The position numbers and the translations under genes are program-made. From positions 1-6,302 of the forward strand of contig CAJXHR010000040.1 of the NCBI GenBank assembly GCA_913054525.1: a DNA stretch of 6,302 nucleotides. Direction: 5' to 3'. The stretch's first letter is position 1. Every line of letters starts with the position of its first letter. This stretch comes from an uncultured bacterium. GTDB taxonomy: Bacteria > Patescibacteriota > Minisyncoccia > Spechtbacterales > HO2-43-30. Positions 1-5,007 of this stretch are shown here, one piece after another. The notes beneath the pieces are model-generated. The model did no database searches. It saw only the letters and a program-made list of their open reading frames with translations, and was not told where the DNA came from.

Positions 1-4
1 CCAT

Positions 5-32
5 ATTATACCATTTTCCTCCAAAAAATCAA
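5..32 (-). promoter_or_regulatory. Possible leftward promoter for a gene beyond the left edge
   Basis: On the minus strand a TTGATT box (27-32) is followed, after 16 nt, by a perfect TATAAT (5-10). It lies just past the terminator at 41-70, where a new leftward transcription unit could begin. The downstream gene is outside the window, so this is a motif match only. A GGAGG also lies in the spacer, so part of the resemblance may be chance. Confidence 0.35.
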
Positions 33-40
33 TCCGCGTT

Positions 41-70
41 AAAAGCCCACGGCAACTGCCGGGGGCTTTT
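41..70 (-). terminator. Intrinsic terminator after the potassium channel gene (symmetric)
   Basis: An inverted repeat has arms AAAAGCCC (41-48) and GGGCTTTT (63-70), an inner CGGC/GCCG stem and a 4-nt loop, with one mismatch (49/62). It starts 15 nt after the channel's stop codon. A and T runs flank both sides, so it could act on either strand. The minus-strand channel is the only gene here it clearly serves. Confidence 0.75.
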
Positions 71-84
71 AAAAATTTATTACT

Positions 85-843
85 TTATTCCTTCTTGGAA
101 TCAACCGCCCCTCCAAACAGTACATTCTGCAAAACCTTCCCCATCACAGAAATTAATAGCGCAAACATAGATAGCCCCGCCACCATTGTGAATCCCGCTA
201 CAATCCTTCCCAGCACGGTTTGGGGGACCATATCCCCATATCCTACCGTTGTCAGCGTCACAATAGCCCACCACATTCCTGCAGGTATATTTGTAAAATC
301 AGTGCCCGCTACCCTGCCCTCGGCAAGAAATATGAGAGTCCCCGCTATTACAACAAGCGAAAACAGCGCAAAAAAATAAATTTCAAGATTAGCAAACCTT
401 ACTCCGTCCAATACGTTCTTCTGCCCGCCCCTAAGGTTATGGGAATAGCGAATTAATTTCAATATACGGAAAAGCCGCAAAAGGCGTATTATTCTCAACA
501 CCCTCAATACCCTCAAGCCGCTTAGCGCGGCAAACACGGGCACGAAGAGAGTAAGCAATGTCGGCAATATTGCCAAGAGATCCACTATTCCGAATAAACT
601 AAAAAGGTATTTTTTCTTCGATTTTGCAATATAAATATATATCAAATACTCCGCGGTAAATATTCCCACAACCACCCACTCGCTAATCGCAAAAAACCTT
701 TTATATTGTTCCCCGATCGATGTTACCGACTCGGCTATAATAAACCCGACGGAAATCAGGATAATAATAGAAAGCACATCATTTACCTTGTGGTACAAAG
801 GGTCGGTCGGATTCGCAAATGCTCTATAGAGAAATTTACGCAT
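85..843 (-). CDS. Voltage-gated potassium channel (KvAP-like, six transmembrane segments)
   Basis: This is a 252-aa inner-membrane ion channel subunit of the voltage-gated K+ family, expected to work as a tetramer. Hydrophobic segments are visible at about 23-40 (S1), 55-73 (S2), 82-101 (S3), 152-173 (S5) and 209-235 (S6). S4 (111-132) is textbook: R111, R114, R117, R120, R123, R126, K129 and R132 at every third position. The selectivity filter TVGYGD is at 199-204, after a pore helix with WWAIVTLT. S1, S4 and filter together make the family secure. Potassium selectivity is inferred from the filter. About 15 residues follow S6, so there is no RCK or cyclic-nucleotide domain, and gating should depend on voltage alone. 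No convincing SD precedes the ATG. The gene is a single unit, divergent from the peptidase gene. Confidence 0.93.
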   Translation of the reverse strand: MRKFLYRAFANPTDPLYHKVNDVLSIIILISVGFIIAESVTSIGEQYKRFFAISEWVVVGIFTAEYLIYIYIAKSKKKYLFSLFGIVDLLAILPTLLTLFVPVFAALSGLRVLRVLRIIRLLRLFRILKLIRYSHNLRGGQKNVLDGVRFANLEIYFFALFSLVVIAGTLIFLAEGRVAGTDFTNIPAGMWWAIVTLTTVGYGDMVPQTVLGRIVAGFTMVAGLSMFALLISVMGKVLQNVLFGGAVDSKKE

Positions 844-882
844 GGGTATATGTAATTATCGTAACATAATCTTAATGCCTTT

Positions 883-911
883 ATAATAATAAACCCCGAA
901 AGGTTATTCAA
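883..911 (-). promoter_or_regulatory. Probable promoter of the potassium channel gene
   Basis: On the minus strand TTGAAT (906-911) is separated by 17 nt from TATTAT (883-888), a reasonable sigma70-type pair. It would give a 5' leader of roughly 30 nt before the channel ATG at 843. That leader carries no obvious SD sequence. This is motif evidence only. Confidence 0.45.
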
Positions 912-931
912 GTATTTACAGAATTAAATAA

Positions 932-944
932 TACTATCATAGTA
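932..944. promoter_or_regulatory. Short perfect palindrome in the divergent intergenic region
   Basis: TACTATCATAGTA is a 6-bp inverted repeat around one central base. It lies between the divergent channel and peptidase genes, upstream of both. It could be an operator half-site pair. In AT-rich DNA a 13-mer of this kind can also arise by chance, and no regulator gene is adjacent. Confidence 0.25.
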
Positions 945-1004
945 ATAAAAGCAACTTTAAAATAGCTCGGAATCGATTCAGCCGCATAGGCATGGAGGAA
1001 GCAA

Positions 1005-1970
1005 ATGATGATAAGAAAATTTTCGGTAATCCTTGTGTTTGTGTTGGTGATTGTGTTGGCGTCTACTGCTTGTGCCGGCGCCGGGATTGAGGCAGATGCC
1101 GACAGCCTTGCCCAACGCCAAGATCTAATCGCTAAAATCAAAGAGTACGAAAAGGGCATTGGATTCCGGGCGACGAAGACTTTTCAAAAATATTCGGGCA
1201 AACAAGACGCATACTACCTATGCTACTACACGGGAATATTCGAGCTTCCGGATTCATATGAAGGCCTGAAGTTCAAAGACGGGAATAAGGACGGCTGTGA
1301 TATTGACGAACAAAAATATGACGTTTTGTTCCATGCCGCGGAAGCGATTGCGGGCGAAAAAACCCCTATAACACCCTCACTTCTCAGAAACTCTACGGAA
1401 AGATTCATAATGACTGTGATTCATGAAGATTTTCATGAGCAAGTAGGCGAAAATTTGCCCACTGGGGCAATGAACGAGTCCTTTTCAACATTCATTGGCC
1501 TTGCTGCAGCGAGCCAATTTGCACGGGATGAGTTTGGGGAAACGTCACAGGCATATGTTGATTTATCCAACGATACAAAAAACTTTCTTCAAGCTGCCCG
1601 CATTGCCAATGGATACCATAAAAAACTAAATGTTATTTTCAAATCCCATCACGATGGTACAATTACCGCCCGGCATGCCGCCACAAAAAAAGCTAAGGTT
1701 TTTTTACAGCTCCAGAAAGAGTGCAGTGCATTGCCTGCTCCGACTGCGGTATGGCGATGCCCCGGATTCAACAACGCCCATCTCGCCTTCAGCGTGACGT
1801 ATAGCAGGCACTACCCGCTCGCGTATGAGCTATATATGGCCAAAGGGCAAGACCTTGCCGCAACTATGCAAGCCATACTGGAAGTTTCCCAAAAGCGCCT
1901 ATCAGAAGAAGAAGCCGTGGATTATCTACAAAGCATCATCAACCAATCAAGCAAAAAGCTCCCTTCATAA
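1005..1970 (+). CDS. Putative exported zinc aminopeptidase/lipoprotein (PF10023/COG4324-like)
   Basis: This 321-aa protein begins with a signal sequence: M-M-I-R-K, a hydrophobic stretch (7-19), then AST-A-C with Cys23 as a possible lipidation site. Ser at -3 is unusual for a lipobox, so plain secretion is also possible. The catalytic signature is HEDFH (H140, E141, H144), followed 13 residues later by E158 in NESFSTFIG, giving the HExxH...E zinc site of gluzincins. That arrangement, plus the C-terminal FNNAHLAFSVTY segment (255-266) and a GxDL element near 281, resembles the 'putative aminopeptidase' family. Substrate is unknown and the aminopeptidase name is inherited from the family. An SD, GGAGGAAG (994-1001), is well spaced from the ATG at 1005; a second ATG directly follows. 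No clear promoter was found. The gene stands alone and its last codons form the 5' arm of its terminator. Confidence 0.8.
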   Translation: MMIRKFSVILVFVLVIVLASTACAGAGIEADADSLAQRQDLIAKIKEYEKGIGFRATKTFQKYSGKQDAYYLCYYTGIFELPDSYEGLKFKDGNKDGCDIDEQKYDVLFHAAEAIAGEKTPITPSLLRNSTERFIMTVIHEDFHEQVGENLPTGAMNESFSTFIGLAAASQFARDEFGETSQAYVDLSNDTKNFLQAARIANGYHKKLNVIFKSHHDGTITARHAATKKAKVFLQLQKECSALPAPTAVWRCPGFNNAHLAFSVTYSRHYPLAYELYMAKGQDLAATMQAILEVSQKRLSEEEAVDYLQSIINQSSKKLPS

Positions 1971-1982
1971 AGGGGGCTTTTA
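1953..1982 (+). terminator. Terminator overlapping the end of the peptidase gene
   Basis: A hairpin pairs GCTCCCTT (1958-1965) with AAGGGGGC (1970-1977), including one G-U pair, and extends through AAAA/TTTT flanks, with a 4-nt loop. The stop codon TAA (1968-1970) lies in the loop and first 3' stem base. The U-run follows directly. Read on the other strand the same stem also ends in a T-run, so it may back up the leftward terminator at 1993-2010. Confidence 0.85.
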
Positions 1983-1987
1983 AAATT

Positions 1988-2010
1988 ACAAAAACCGCCC
2001 GAAAGCGGTT
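1988..2010 (-). terminator. Intrinsic terminator ending the metK/tRNA-Ala transcript
   Basis: On the minus strand AACCGC pairs with GCGGTT (2005-2010 with 1993-1998) around a 6-nt loop, and the stem runs into TTTTTG. The T-run exists only on this strand, so the hairpin serves the leftward transcript of metK and tRNA-Ala. Confidence 0.7.
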
Positions 2011-2032
2011 CAAGTAAGATACTGTTAGTGGG

Positions 2033-2102
2033 GCCAAAATGCTGCGGCATTTCGGCATCCTACTAAAACATAGTCGTGGCTGAAGCCACTCGTTGTTTTA
2101 GT
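2033..2102 (-). other. Structured 3' trailer downstream of tRNA-Ala (two hairpins)
   Basis: The first hairpin pairs ACTAAAACA (2094-2102) with TGTTTTAGT (2062-2070). It starts at the tRNA discriminator base and holds an inner GTGGC/GCCAC stem with a TTCA loop. The second pairs GCCGAAATGC (2047-2056) with GCATTTTGGC (2033-2042) around CGCA: ten pairs, with one G-U on the minus strand that would be an A-C mismatch on the plus strand. This strand asymmetry suggests the minus-strand RNA is the functional one. It may be a processing or stability element or a small RNA; no known RNA family was recognised. Confidence 0.45.
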
Positions 2103-2172
2103 GGACCTAGCGGGAATCGAACCCACAACTCTTCCATGCCATGGAAGCGTGTTACCACTATACCATAGGCCC
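2102..2172 (-). tRNA. tRNA-Ala (anticodon GGC)
   Basis: A full cloverleaf folds on the minus strand in 71 nt. The acceptor stem GGGCCTA/TAGGTCC contains the G3-U70 pair that marks alanine tRNAs, with discriminator A73. The anticodon arm CTTCC-ATGGCAT-GGAAG gives anticodon GGC and the A32/U38 loop edges seen in E. coli tRNA-Ala(GGC). The T arm is GTGGG-TTCGATT-CCCGC. The D stem GTAT/ACAC has one A-C mismatch. CCA is not encoded: the bases after A73 are CT. The first nucleotide is the G of the metK TAG stop, so both must come from one transcript or a promoter inside metK. Confidence 0.93.
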
Positions 2173-3347
2173 TATTTTGAATACTTTTTGAGCTCCGCAA
2201 CTTTATCCGTCTTCTCCCACGGAACATTCAGATCCTCACGGCCAAAATGACCGTATGCTGCGACTTGGCGGTAGAGAGGGCGGCGTAAATTAAGATTTTT
2301 TATAATCATCCCCGGCCGCAAATCAAAAACTTTTTCTACGACTTCTGAAAGTTGATCATCCGATATTTTGCCCGTGCCATACGTATTTACGCGAATCATC
2401 AGGGGCTCTATAACACCGATGGCATACGCCACACGCACCTCCGCCTTCTTGCTAAGCCCTGCCGCTACTATATTCTTGGCGACATACCGCGCCGCGTAAC
2501 TACCCGACCTATCAACCTTAGATGGGTCCTTGCCGGAAAAACATCCCCCCCCGTGACTTCCCACGCCACCATATGTATCCACAATTATTTTTCGCCCTGT
2601 AAGGCCTGTGTCTGCCTGCGGACCGCCTGTAATAAACTTTCCTGCCGGATTGATAAAATATTTAGTTTTCCTATCTAACAGATTTTTAGGAACAACAGTG
2701 TTTATAACTTTTTCTTTTATGTCCTTACTCAGCTTCGCTAGGCTCACATCCGGACTCTGCTGCGTAGAAATAACTACGCTCTCAAGACGCTTTGCCACGC
2801 CATTTTCGTACTCCACCGTAACCTGCGATTTCCCGTCAGGACGAATATAAGGTAATATCTTTTTTTTGCGCACTTCGGCAAGACGCTTTGTAAGCTTGTG
2901 CGCGAGAGATATAGGCAGGGGCATCAATTCCTTTGTCTCGTCCGTCGCGTAGCCGAACATAAGGCCTTGGTCGCCACTCCCCAATTTTGTAAGATCTTCC
3001 TTGACCACTCTAATTCCTTTTGCGATCTCAGGGGACTGCTCCTGAATCGCTGTCACTACACCACAATTCGCATAATGAAAACCGAAACTAGGGTCCGTAT
3101 ATCCCACGTCTTTTATAACACCGCGTGCAATAGTGGGAATATCTATATATGCAGATGTCGTAATCTCTCCCGCGATAAGCATTAAGCCGTTCGTCACAAA
3201 CGTTTCCACGGCCACCCTGCCTTTTGGGTCTTTTTCCAAGATCGCATCCAAAATAGCATCAGATATCTGATCGCATAGCTTATCGGGATGACCTTCTGTT
3301 ACGGATTCTGATGTAAAATATTCGCGTATAATATCCTTTTTGTACAA
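2172..3347 (-). CDS. metK: S-adenosylmethionine synthetase (methionine adenosyltransferase)
   Basis: This cytosolic enzyme makes S-adenosylmethionine, phosphate and diphosphate from ATP and methionine. From the TTG start at 3347 the protein is 391 aa, close to the usual 380-400. Motifs in order (391-aa numbering): [13 protein letters not shown] (11-23), with the ATP-contacting His20; [12 protein letters not shown] (123-134), matching the GAGDQG signature; and [16 protein letters not shown] (266-281), the phosphate-binding loop with Cys for the usual Ala. All three MetK domains are present. The start is uncertain. Homology and the AAAAAGGA SD-like run (3334-3341) point to ATT (3332) or ATA (3329), neither a standard start. 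TTG at 3347 has no SD. A far ATG at 3422 would place a terminator hairpin inside the gene. The stop TAG shares its G with tRNA-Ala. Confidence 0.95.
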   Translation of the reverse strand: MYKKDIIREYFTSESVTEGHPDKLCDQISDAILDAILEKDPKGRVAVETFVTNGLMLIAGEITTSAYIDIPTIARGVIKDVGYTDPSFGFHYANCGVVTAIQEQSPEIAKGIRVVKEDLTKLGSGDQGLMFGYATDETKELMPLPISLAHKLTKRLAEVRKKKILPYIRPDGKSQVTVEYENGVAKRLESVVISTQQSPDVSLAKLSKDIKEKVINTVVPKNLLDRKTKYFINPAGKFITGGPQADTGLTGRKIIVDTYGGVGSHGGGCFSGKDPSKVDRSGSYAARYVAKNIVAAGLSKKAEVRVAYAIGVIEPLMIRVNTYGTGKISDDQLSEVVEKVFDLRPGMIIKNLNLRRPLYRQVAAYGHFGREDLNVPWEKTDKVAELKKYSK

Positions 3348-3367
3348 CAGTATTAGAAAAAACTCAA
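3339..3367 (-). promoter_or_regulatory. Weak candidate promoter for metK
   Basis: On the minus strand TTGAGT (3362-3367) and TACAAA (3339-3344) are 17 nt apart. Each matches four of six consensus bases. Such a promoter, just past the terminator, would begin transcription near 3332, almost at the expected metK start codon. The match is poor, and readthrough from prs is an equally good explanation for metK expression. Confidence 0.25.
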
Positions 3368-3410
3368 GTAAAAAGCTCGAAATTAATCGAGCTTTGATTT
3401 TTTTTACTTG
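3365..3410 (-). terminator. Terminator-like hairpin between the 31-aa ORF and metK
   Basis: AAAGCTCGA and TCGAGCTTT (3387-3395 and 3372-3380) form a 9-bp stem with a 6-nt loop, followed on the minus strand by a T-run. An outer CAAGTAA/TTACTTG pair (3404-3410 with 3365-3371) encloses it and includes the last two codons (AAG TAA) of the 31-aa ORF. It lies only about 20 nt before the TTG start of metK. It either ends the prs transcript or acts as an attenuator for metK. The plus strand also has a T-run after the stem, but no plus-strand gene ends here. Confidence 0.7.
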
Positions 3411-3499
3411 CACTTTGCGCACAGTTGAGGATTGCCTGTAAGAATCCGTATGGCAACGCCATATTTCTTACACAGCGCGTCGTACTTGTTGAAGCTCAT
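3404..3499 (-). CDS. Small 31-aa cysteine-containing protein, unknown function
   Basis: A short ORF starts at ATG 3499 with an excellent SD, AAGGAGG, about 7 nt upstream. It begins 20 nt after the prs stop and ends TAA eight bases before a terminator stem. The peptide is [10 protein letters not shown], then [10 protein letters not shown], then [11 protein letters not shown]. Its cysteines are C10, C27 and C30, with a CxxC close to the C-terminus. It is basic, has no signal or membrane segment, and is not a family I recognise. It could be a small metal-binding or RNA-binding protein cotranscribed with prs. It could also be a leader peptide for metK, though it has no methionine codons after the first. 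The SD, spacing and terminator are the case for it being translated. Confidence 0.6.
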   Translation of the reverse strand: MSFNKYDALCKKYGVAIRILTGNPQLCAKCK

Positions 3500-3519
3500 A
3501 TTCCACCTCCTTTTTGAAT

Positions 3520-4542
3520 TTACTCAAACAGCGAGCTAACGGACTGATTGGTATGAATTCGATATATTGCTTCTCCTAAAAGCGGAGCTACAGACACGAC
3601 CTCGACTTTGCCCTCAATAATGCGCGGATGATTCCCGCGTATGGAATCCGTTATAACTATTTTCTCCACAAGAGAACCCGCAAGCTTTGGGGTTACTCTA
3701 TTATTGGTACCGTTGAAAACTCCGTGCGTGGCAAGAGCAAAAACCCTTCTTGCTCCAAAATCCTTGAAGGCGCGGGCAGCATCAGCTGTCGTGCCTCCAG
3801 AATCTATCATATCGTCTACGATAAGGACGTTCTTTCCGTTAGGATCGCCTATTACATTCAGAATCTCCGTATCGCCGGTGAATGTGTCCCTCCTTTTTTC
3901 AATGAGCACGAGGGGCACATTACCGCCCAATGCCTCGGCATAACCTCGCGCAAACTTACCTGCGTTAAGGTCGGGCGCCCCTATCACAAACCCCTCTTCC
4001 ATAAACCGGGTGAATTCCTTGCTCTCCCGAATAAATCTCAAAAACGCAGACCTGGCCCATAAATGATCGCAGGGCTTCTTATGGGCCCTCCAGCTATTTT
4101 CTATAGCAGAACTATGCGTATCCAGTATCAAAAGCCTGTCGGCACCGGCGTCCTTAATGGCAACGGCATCGTCAACGGCCGTTACGGGAGCCCTTGGCGC
4201 ATCCTTGCGGTCTTGTCTTGCGTAGCCAAAGTAAGGAATAACCGCCGTAATCCTCCCGGCAGAAGCCCCTACAGCAGTGTCTATCATCATGCGAAGTTCT
4301 CTGAAATTTTTCTCCGGCTGATTAGTTGACTGGATGATAAAAACATCGGCACCCCTTATATTCTCATCGTACCGCACGTAAAGCTCGCCGTCGGGAAATT
4401 CTTTTTTCCCGTCAAGAAGCCAGAGTTCAAAGTCGCCTCGGCCGTGCTTGCTTAAAAATTTGCCTTTGCTGTCGGTGATATATTTCACTATATCCCGCGC
4501 GAGCCGTTCATTGCTCCTTCCGCCGAATATTTTAAGATCCAT
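3520..4542 (-). CDS. prs: Ribose-phosphate pyrophosphokinase (PRPP synthetase)
   Basis: This cytosolic enzyme transfers diphosphate from ATP to ribose 5-phosphate to make PRPP, the precursor for purine, pyrimidine, NAD, His and Trp synthesis. The 340-aa protein has: FPDGE (49-53), the N-terminal ATP-side loop; NIRGADVFIIQST (61-73); PYFGYARQDRK (103-113); the catalytic-region histidine as DTHS (141-144), where most enzymes have D-L-H-A; the flexible-loop KRR (216-218); and the PRPP-binding VDDMIDSGGT (242-251). It ends SSLFE, like the usual SAMFE terminus. It is about 25 residues longer than E. coli Prs (315 aa). The extra is mostly near residues 24-48, and part of the middle (151-180) diverges. 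The ATG lies 4 nt after the 80-aa ORF stop, with only a weak AGGG upstream, which suggests translational coupling. Confidence 0.95.
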   Translation of the reverse strand: MDLKIFGGRSNERLARDIVKYITDSKGKFLSKHGRGDFELWLLDGKKEFPDGELYVRYDENIRGADVFIIQSTNQPEKNFRELRMMIDTAVGASAGRITAVIPYFGYARQDRKDAPRAPVTAVDDAVAIKDAGADRLLILDTHSSAIENSWRAHKKPCDHLWARSAFLRFIRESKEFTRFMEEGFVIGAPDLNAGKFARGYAEALGGNVPLVLIEKRRDTFTGDTEILNVIGDPNGKNVLIVDDMIDSGGTTADAARAFKDFGARRVFALATHGVFNGTNNRVTPKLAGSLVEKIVITDSIRGNHPRIIEGKVEVVSVAPLLGEAIYRIHTNQSVSSLFE

Positions 4543-4546
4543 TGCA

Positions 4547-4789
4547 TCAACCCTGTAACCATATTGGGTGTAGATGGATAAACCTGCCCATCCCCATTCC
4601 CAGCAGCGGATACTGTCTATACGCCTCCTGACAGGGCCAGCACCTTCCTCCCAACGCAGGATCTCCCCGAAGATAGCAGCCGAATGTCTGGCAAAATGGT
4701 TCGCTCTTCAAAAAATCTGCTATCGCGCCGTCTATTTTCAAAAGAAGGCGCCACGGTGCTCTTACAGCCCATACCGCATATACATACAT
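4547..4789 (-). CDS. Small cysteine-containing ORF (80 aa) upstream of prs, unknown function
   Basis: This ORF sits between tRNA-Arg and prs. Its TGA stop is 4 nt before the prs ATG. A perfect AGGAGG (4800-4805) lies 10 nt before its ATG, slightly long spacing. Four cysteines are arranged C33-x4-C38-x11-C50-x2-C53, compatible with a zinc-binding knuckle. The N-terminus is hydrophobic and Trp-rich (W7, W13), the C-terminus rich in Gly and Met. No family was recognised. A competing ORF in another frame (4617-4796, 59 aa, starting M-S-D-V-C-I-C-G-M-G-C) uses the same SD at 3-nt spacing. Only one may be real, or the two may be parts of one frameshifted gene. The tight junction with prs favours the 80-aa frame. 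Confidence 0.45.
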   Translation of the reverse strand: MYVYAVWAVRAPWRLLLKIDGAIADFLKSEPFCQTFGCYLRGDPALGGRCWPCQEAYRQYPLLGMGMGRFIHLHPIWLQG

Positions 4790-4799
4790 CGCTCATTAA

Positions 4800-4805
4800 C
4801 CTCCT
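4800..4805 (-). promoter_or_regulatory. Strong ribosome binding site upstream of the pre-prs small ORFs
   Basis: AGGAGG on the minus strand is followed by two ATGs in different frames. The ATG at 4796 is 3 nt away and opens a 59-aa ORF ending at 4617. The ATG at 4789 is 10 nt away and opens the 80-aa ORF ending next to prs. This site shows something is translated here but does not decide the frame. Confidence 0.6.
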
Positions 4806-4832
4806 ATTTTATTTTCAAAGGACTTGTCCCAG

Positions 4833-4904
4833 TGCCCCCAGGAAGAATCGAACTCCCAGCTTTCCCTTAGGACGGGATTGTTTTATCCGTTAAACTACGG
4901 GGGC
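4833..4904 (-). tRNA. tRNA-Arg (anticodon CCT)
   Basis: The minus strand folds into a 72-nt cloverleaf. The acceptor stem is GCCCCCG/TGGGGGC with discriminator A73. The D arm GTTT-AACGGATA-AAAC resembles that of E. coli tRNA-Arg(CCU). The anticodon arm ATCCC-GTCCTAA-GGGAA gives CCT, with an A-A mismatch at 27-43. The T arm is GGGAG-TTCGATT-CTTCC. It reads the AGG arginine codon. CCA is not encoded: the bases after A73 are CT. It is the first gene after a near-consensus promoter and has no terminator before the next ORF, so it is probably cotranscribed with prs. Confidence 0.93.
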
Positions 4905-4913
4905 TTCGCCAGC

Positions 4914-4942
4914 ATTATACACTATTTTCCCCATATTTGCAA
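4914..4942 (-). promoter_or_regulatory. Promoter of the tRNA-Arg/prs transcript
   Basis: On the minus strand TTGCAA (4937-4942) and a perfect TATAAT (4914-4919) are exactly 17 nt apart. Transcription would begin a few bases before the tRNA 5' end at 4904. Position and match make this the best promoter in the window. No other strong promoter is seen before prs, so it probably drives tRNA-Arg, the small ORF, prs and the 31-aa ORF. Confidence 0.75.
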
Positions 4943-4965
4943 TTGTCATGGCGGTATGATATAAG
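4937..4965 (+). promoter_or_regulatory. Promoter of the 115-aa gene, sharing its -35 box with the tRNA-Arg promoter
   Basis: On the plus strand the same self-complementary TTGCAA (4937-4942) is followed after 17 nt by TATAAG (4960-4965). Transcription would start near 4972, about 35 nt before the ATG at 5008. TTGTCA (4943-4948) is a closer -35 match but is badly spaced for any good -10 box. Confidence 0.5.
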
Positions 4966-5007
4966 GCGTTTAGTACCTACTTGGATTAATAAAGTGAGAG
5001 GGTGGTT

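Noticed and set aside
908..1159. 83-aa minus-strand ORF over the start of the peptidase gene
   Set aside because: It is antisense to the signal-peptide region of a well-supported gene, has no SD, and covers the AT-rich promoter region.
2020..2105. Integration site (att) from a partial repeat of the tRNA-Ala 3' end
   Set aside because: On the minus strand GGTCCACTAAAACA near the tRNA end resembles GGCCCCACTAACA 70 nt later, but the match is short and imperfect and no integrase or mobile gene is present. RNA folding explains the similarity better.
3348..3422. N-terminal extension of metK to the ATG at 3422 (416 aa)
   Set aside because: The extension overlaps the 31-aa ORF, contains the terminator hairpin and T-run, and adds a hydrophobic stretch not found in MetK proteins. 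It looks like fortuitous readthrough of non-coding sequence.
3348..3520. SAM riboswitch upstream of metK
   Set aside because: The gap between the 31-aa ORF and metK is too short for SAM-I, and I saw no multi-helix core or conserved riboswitch blocks, only a single terminator-type hairpin.
3628..4329. Plus-strand ORFs of 88-144 aa opposite prs
   Set aside because: They lie antisense to a gene with all PRPP synthetase motifs and show no recognisable domains or SD.
4574..4893. Plus-strand ORFs crossing the small ORF and tRNA-Arg
   Set aside because: They run antisense through a tRNA gene and have no promoter or SD, so they are very unlikely to be genes.
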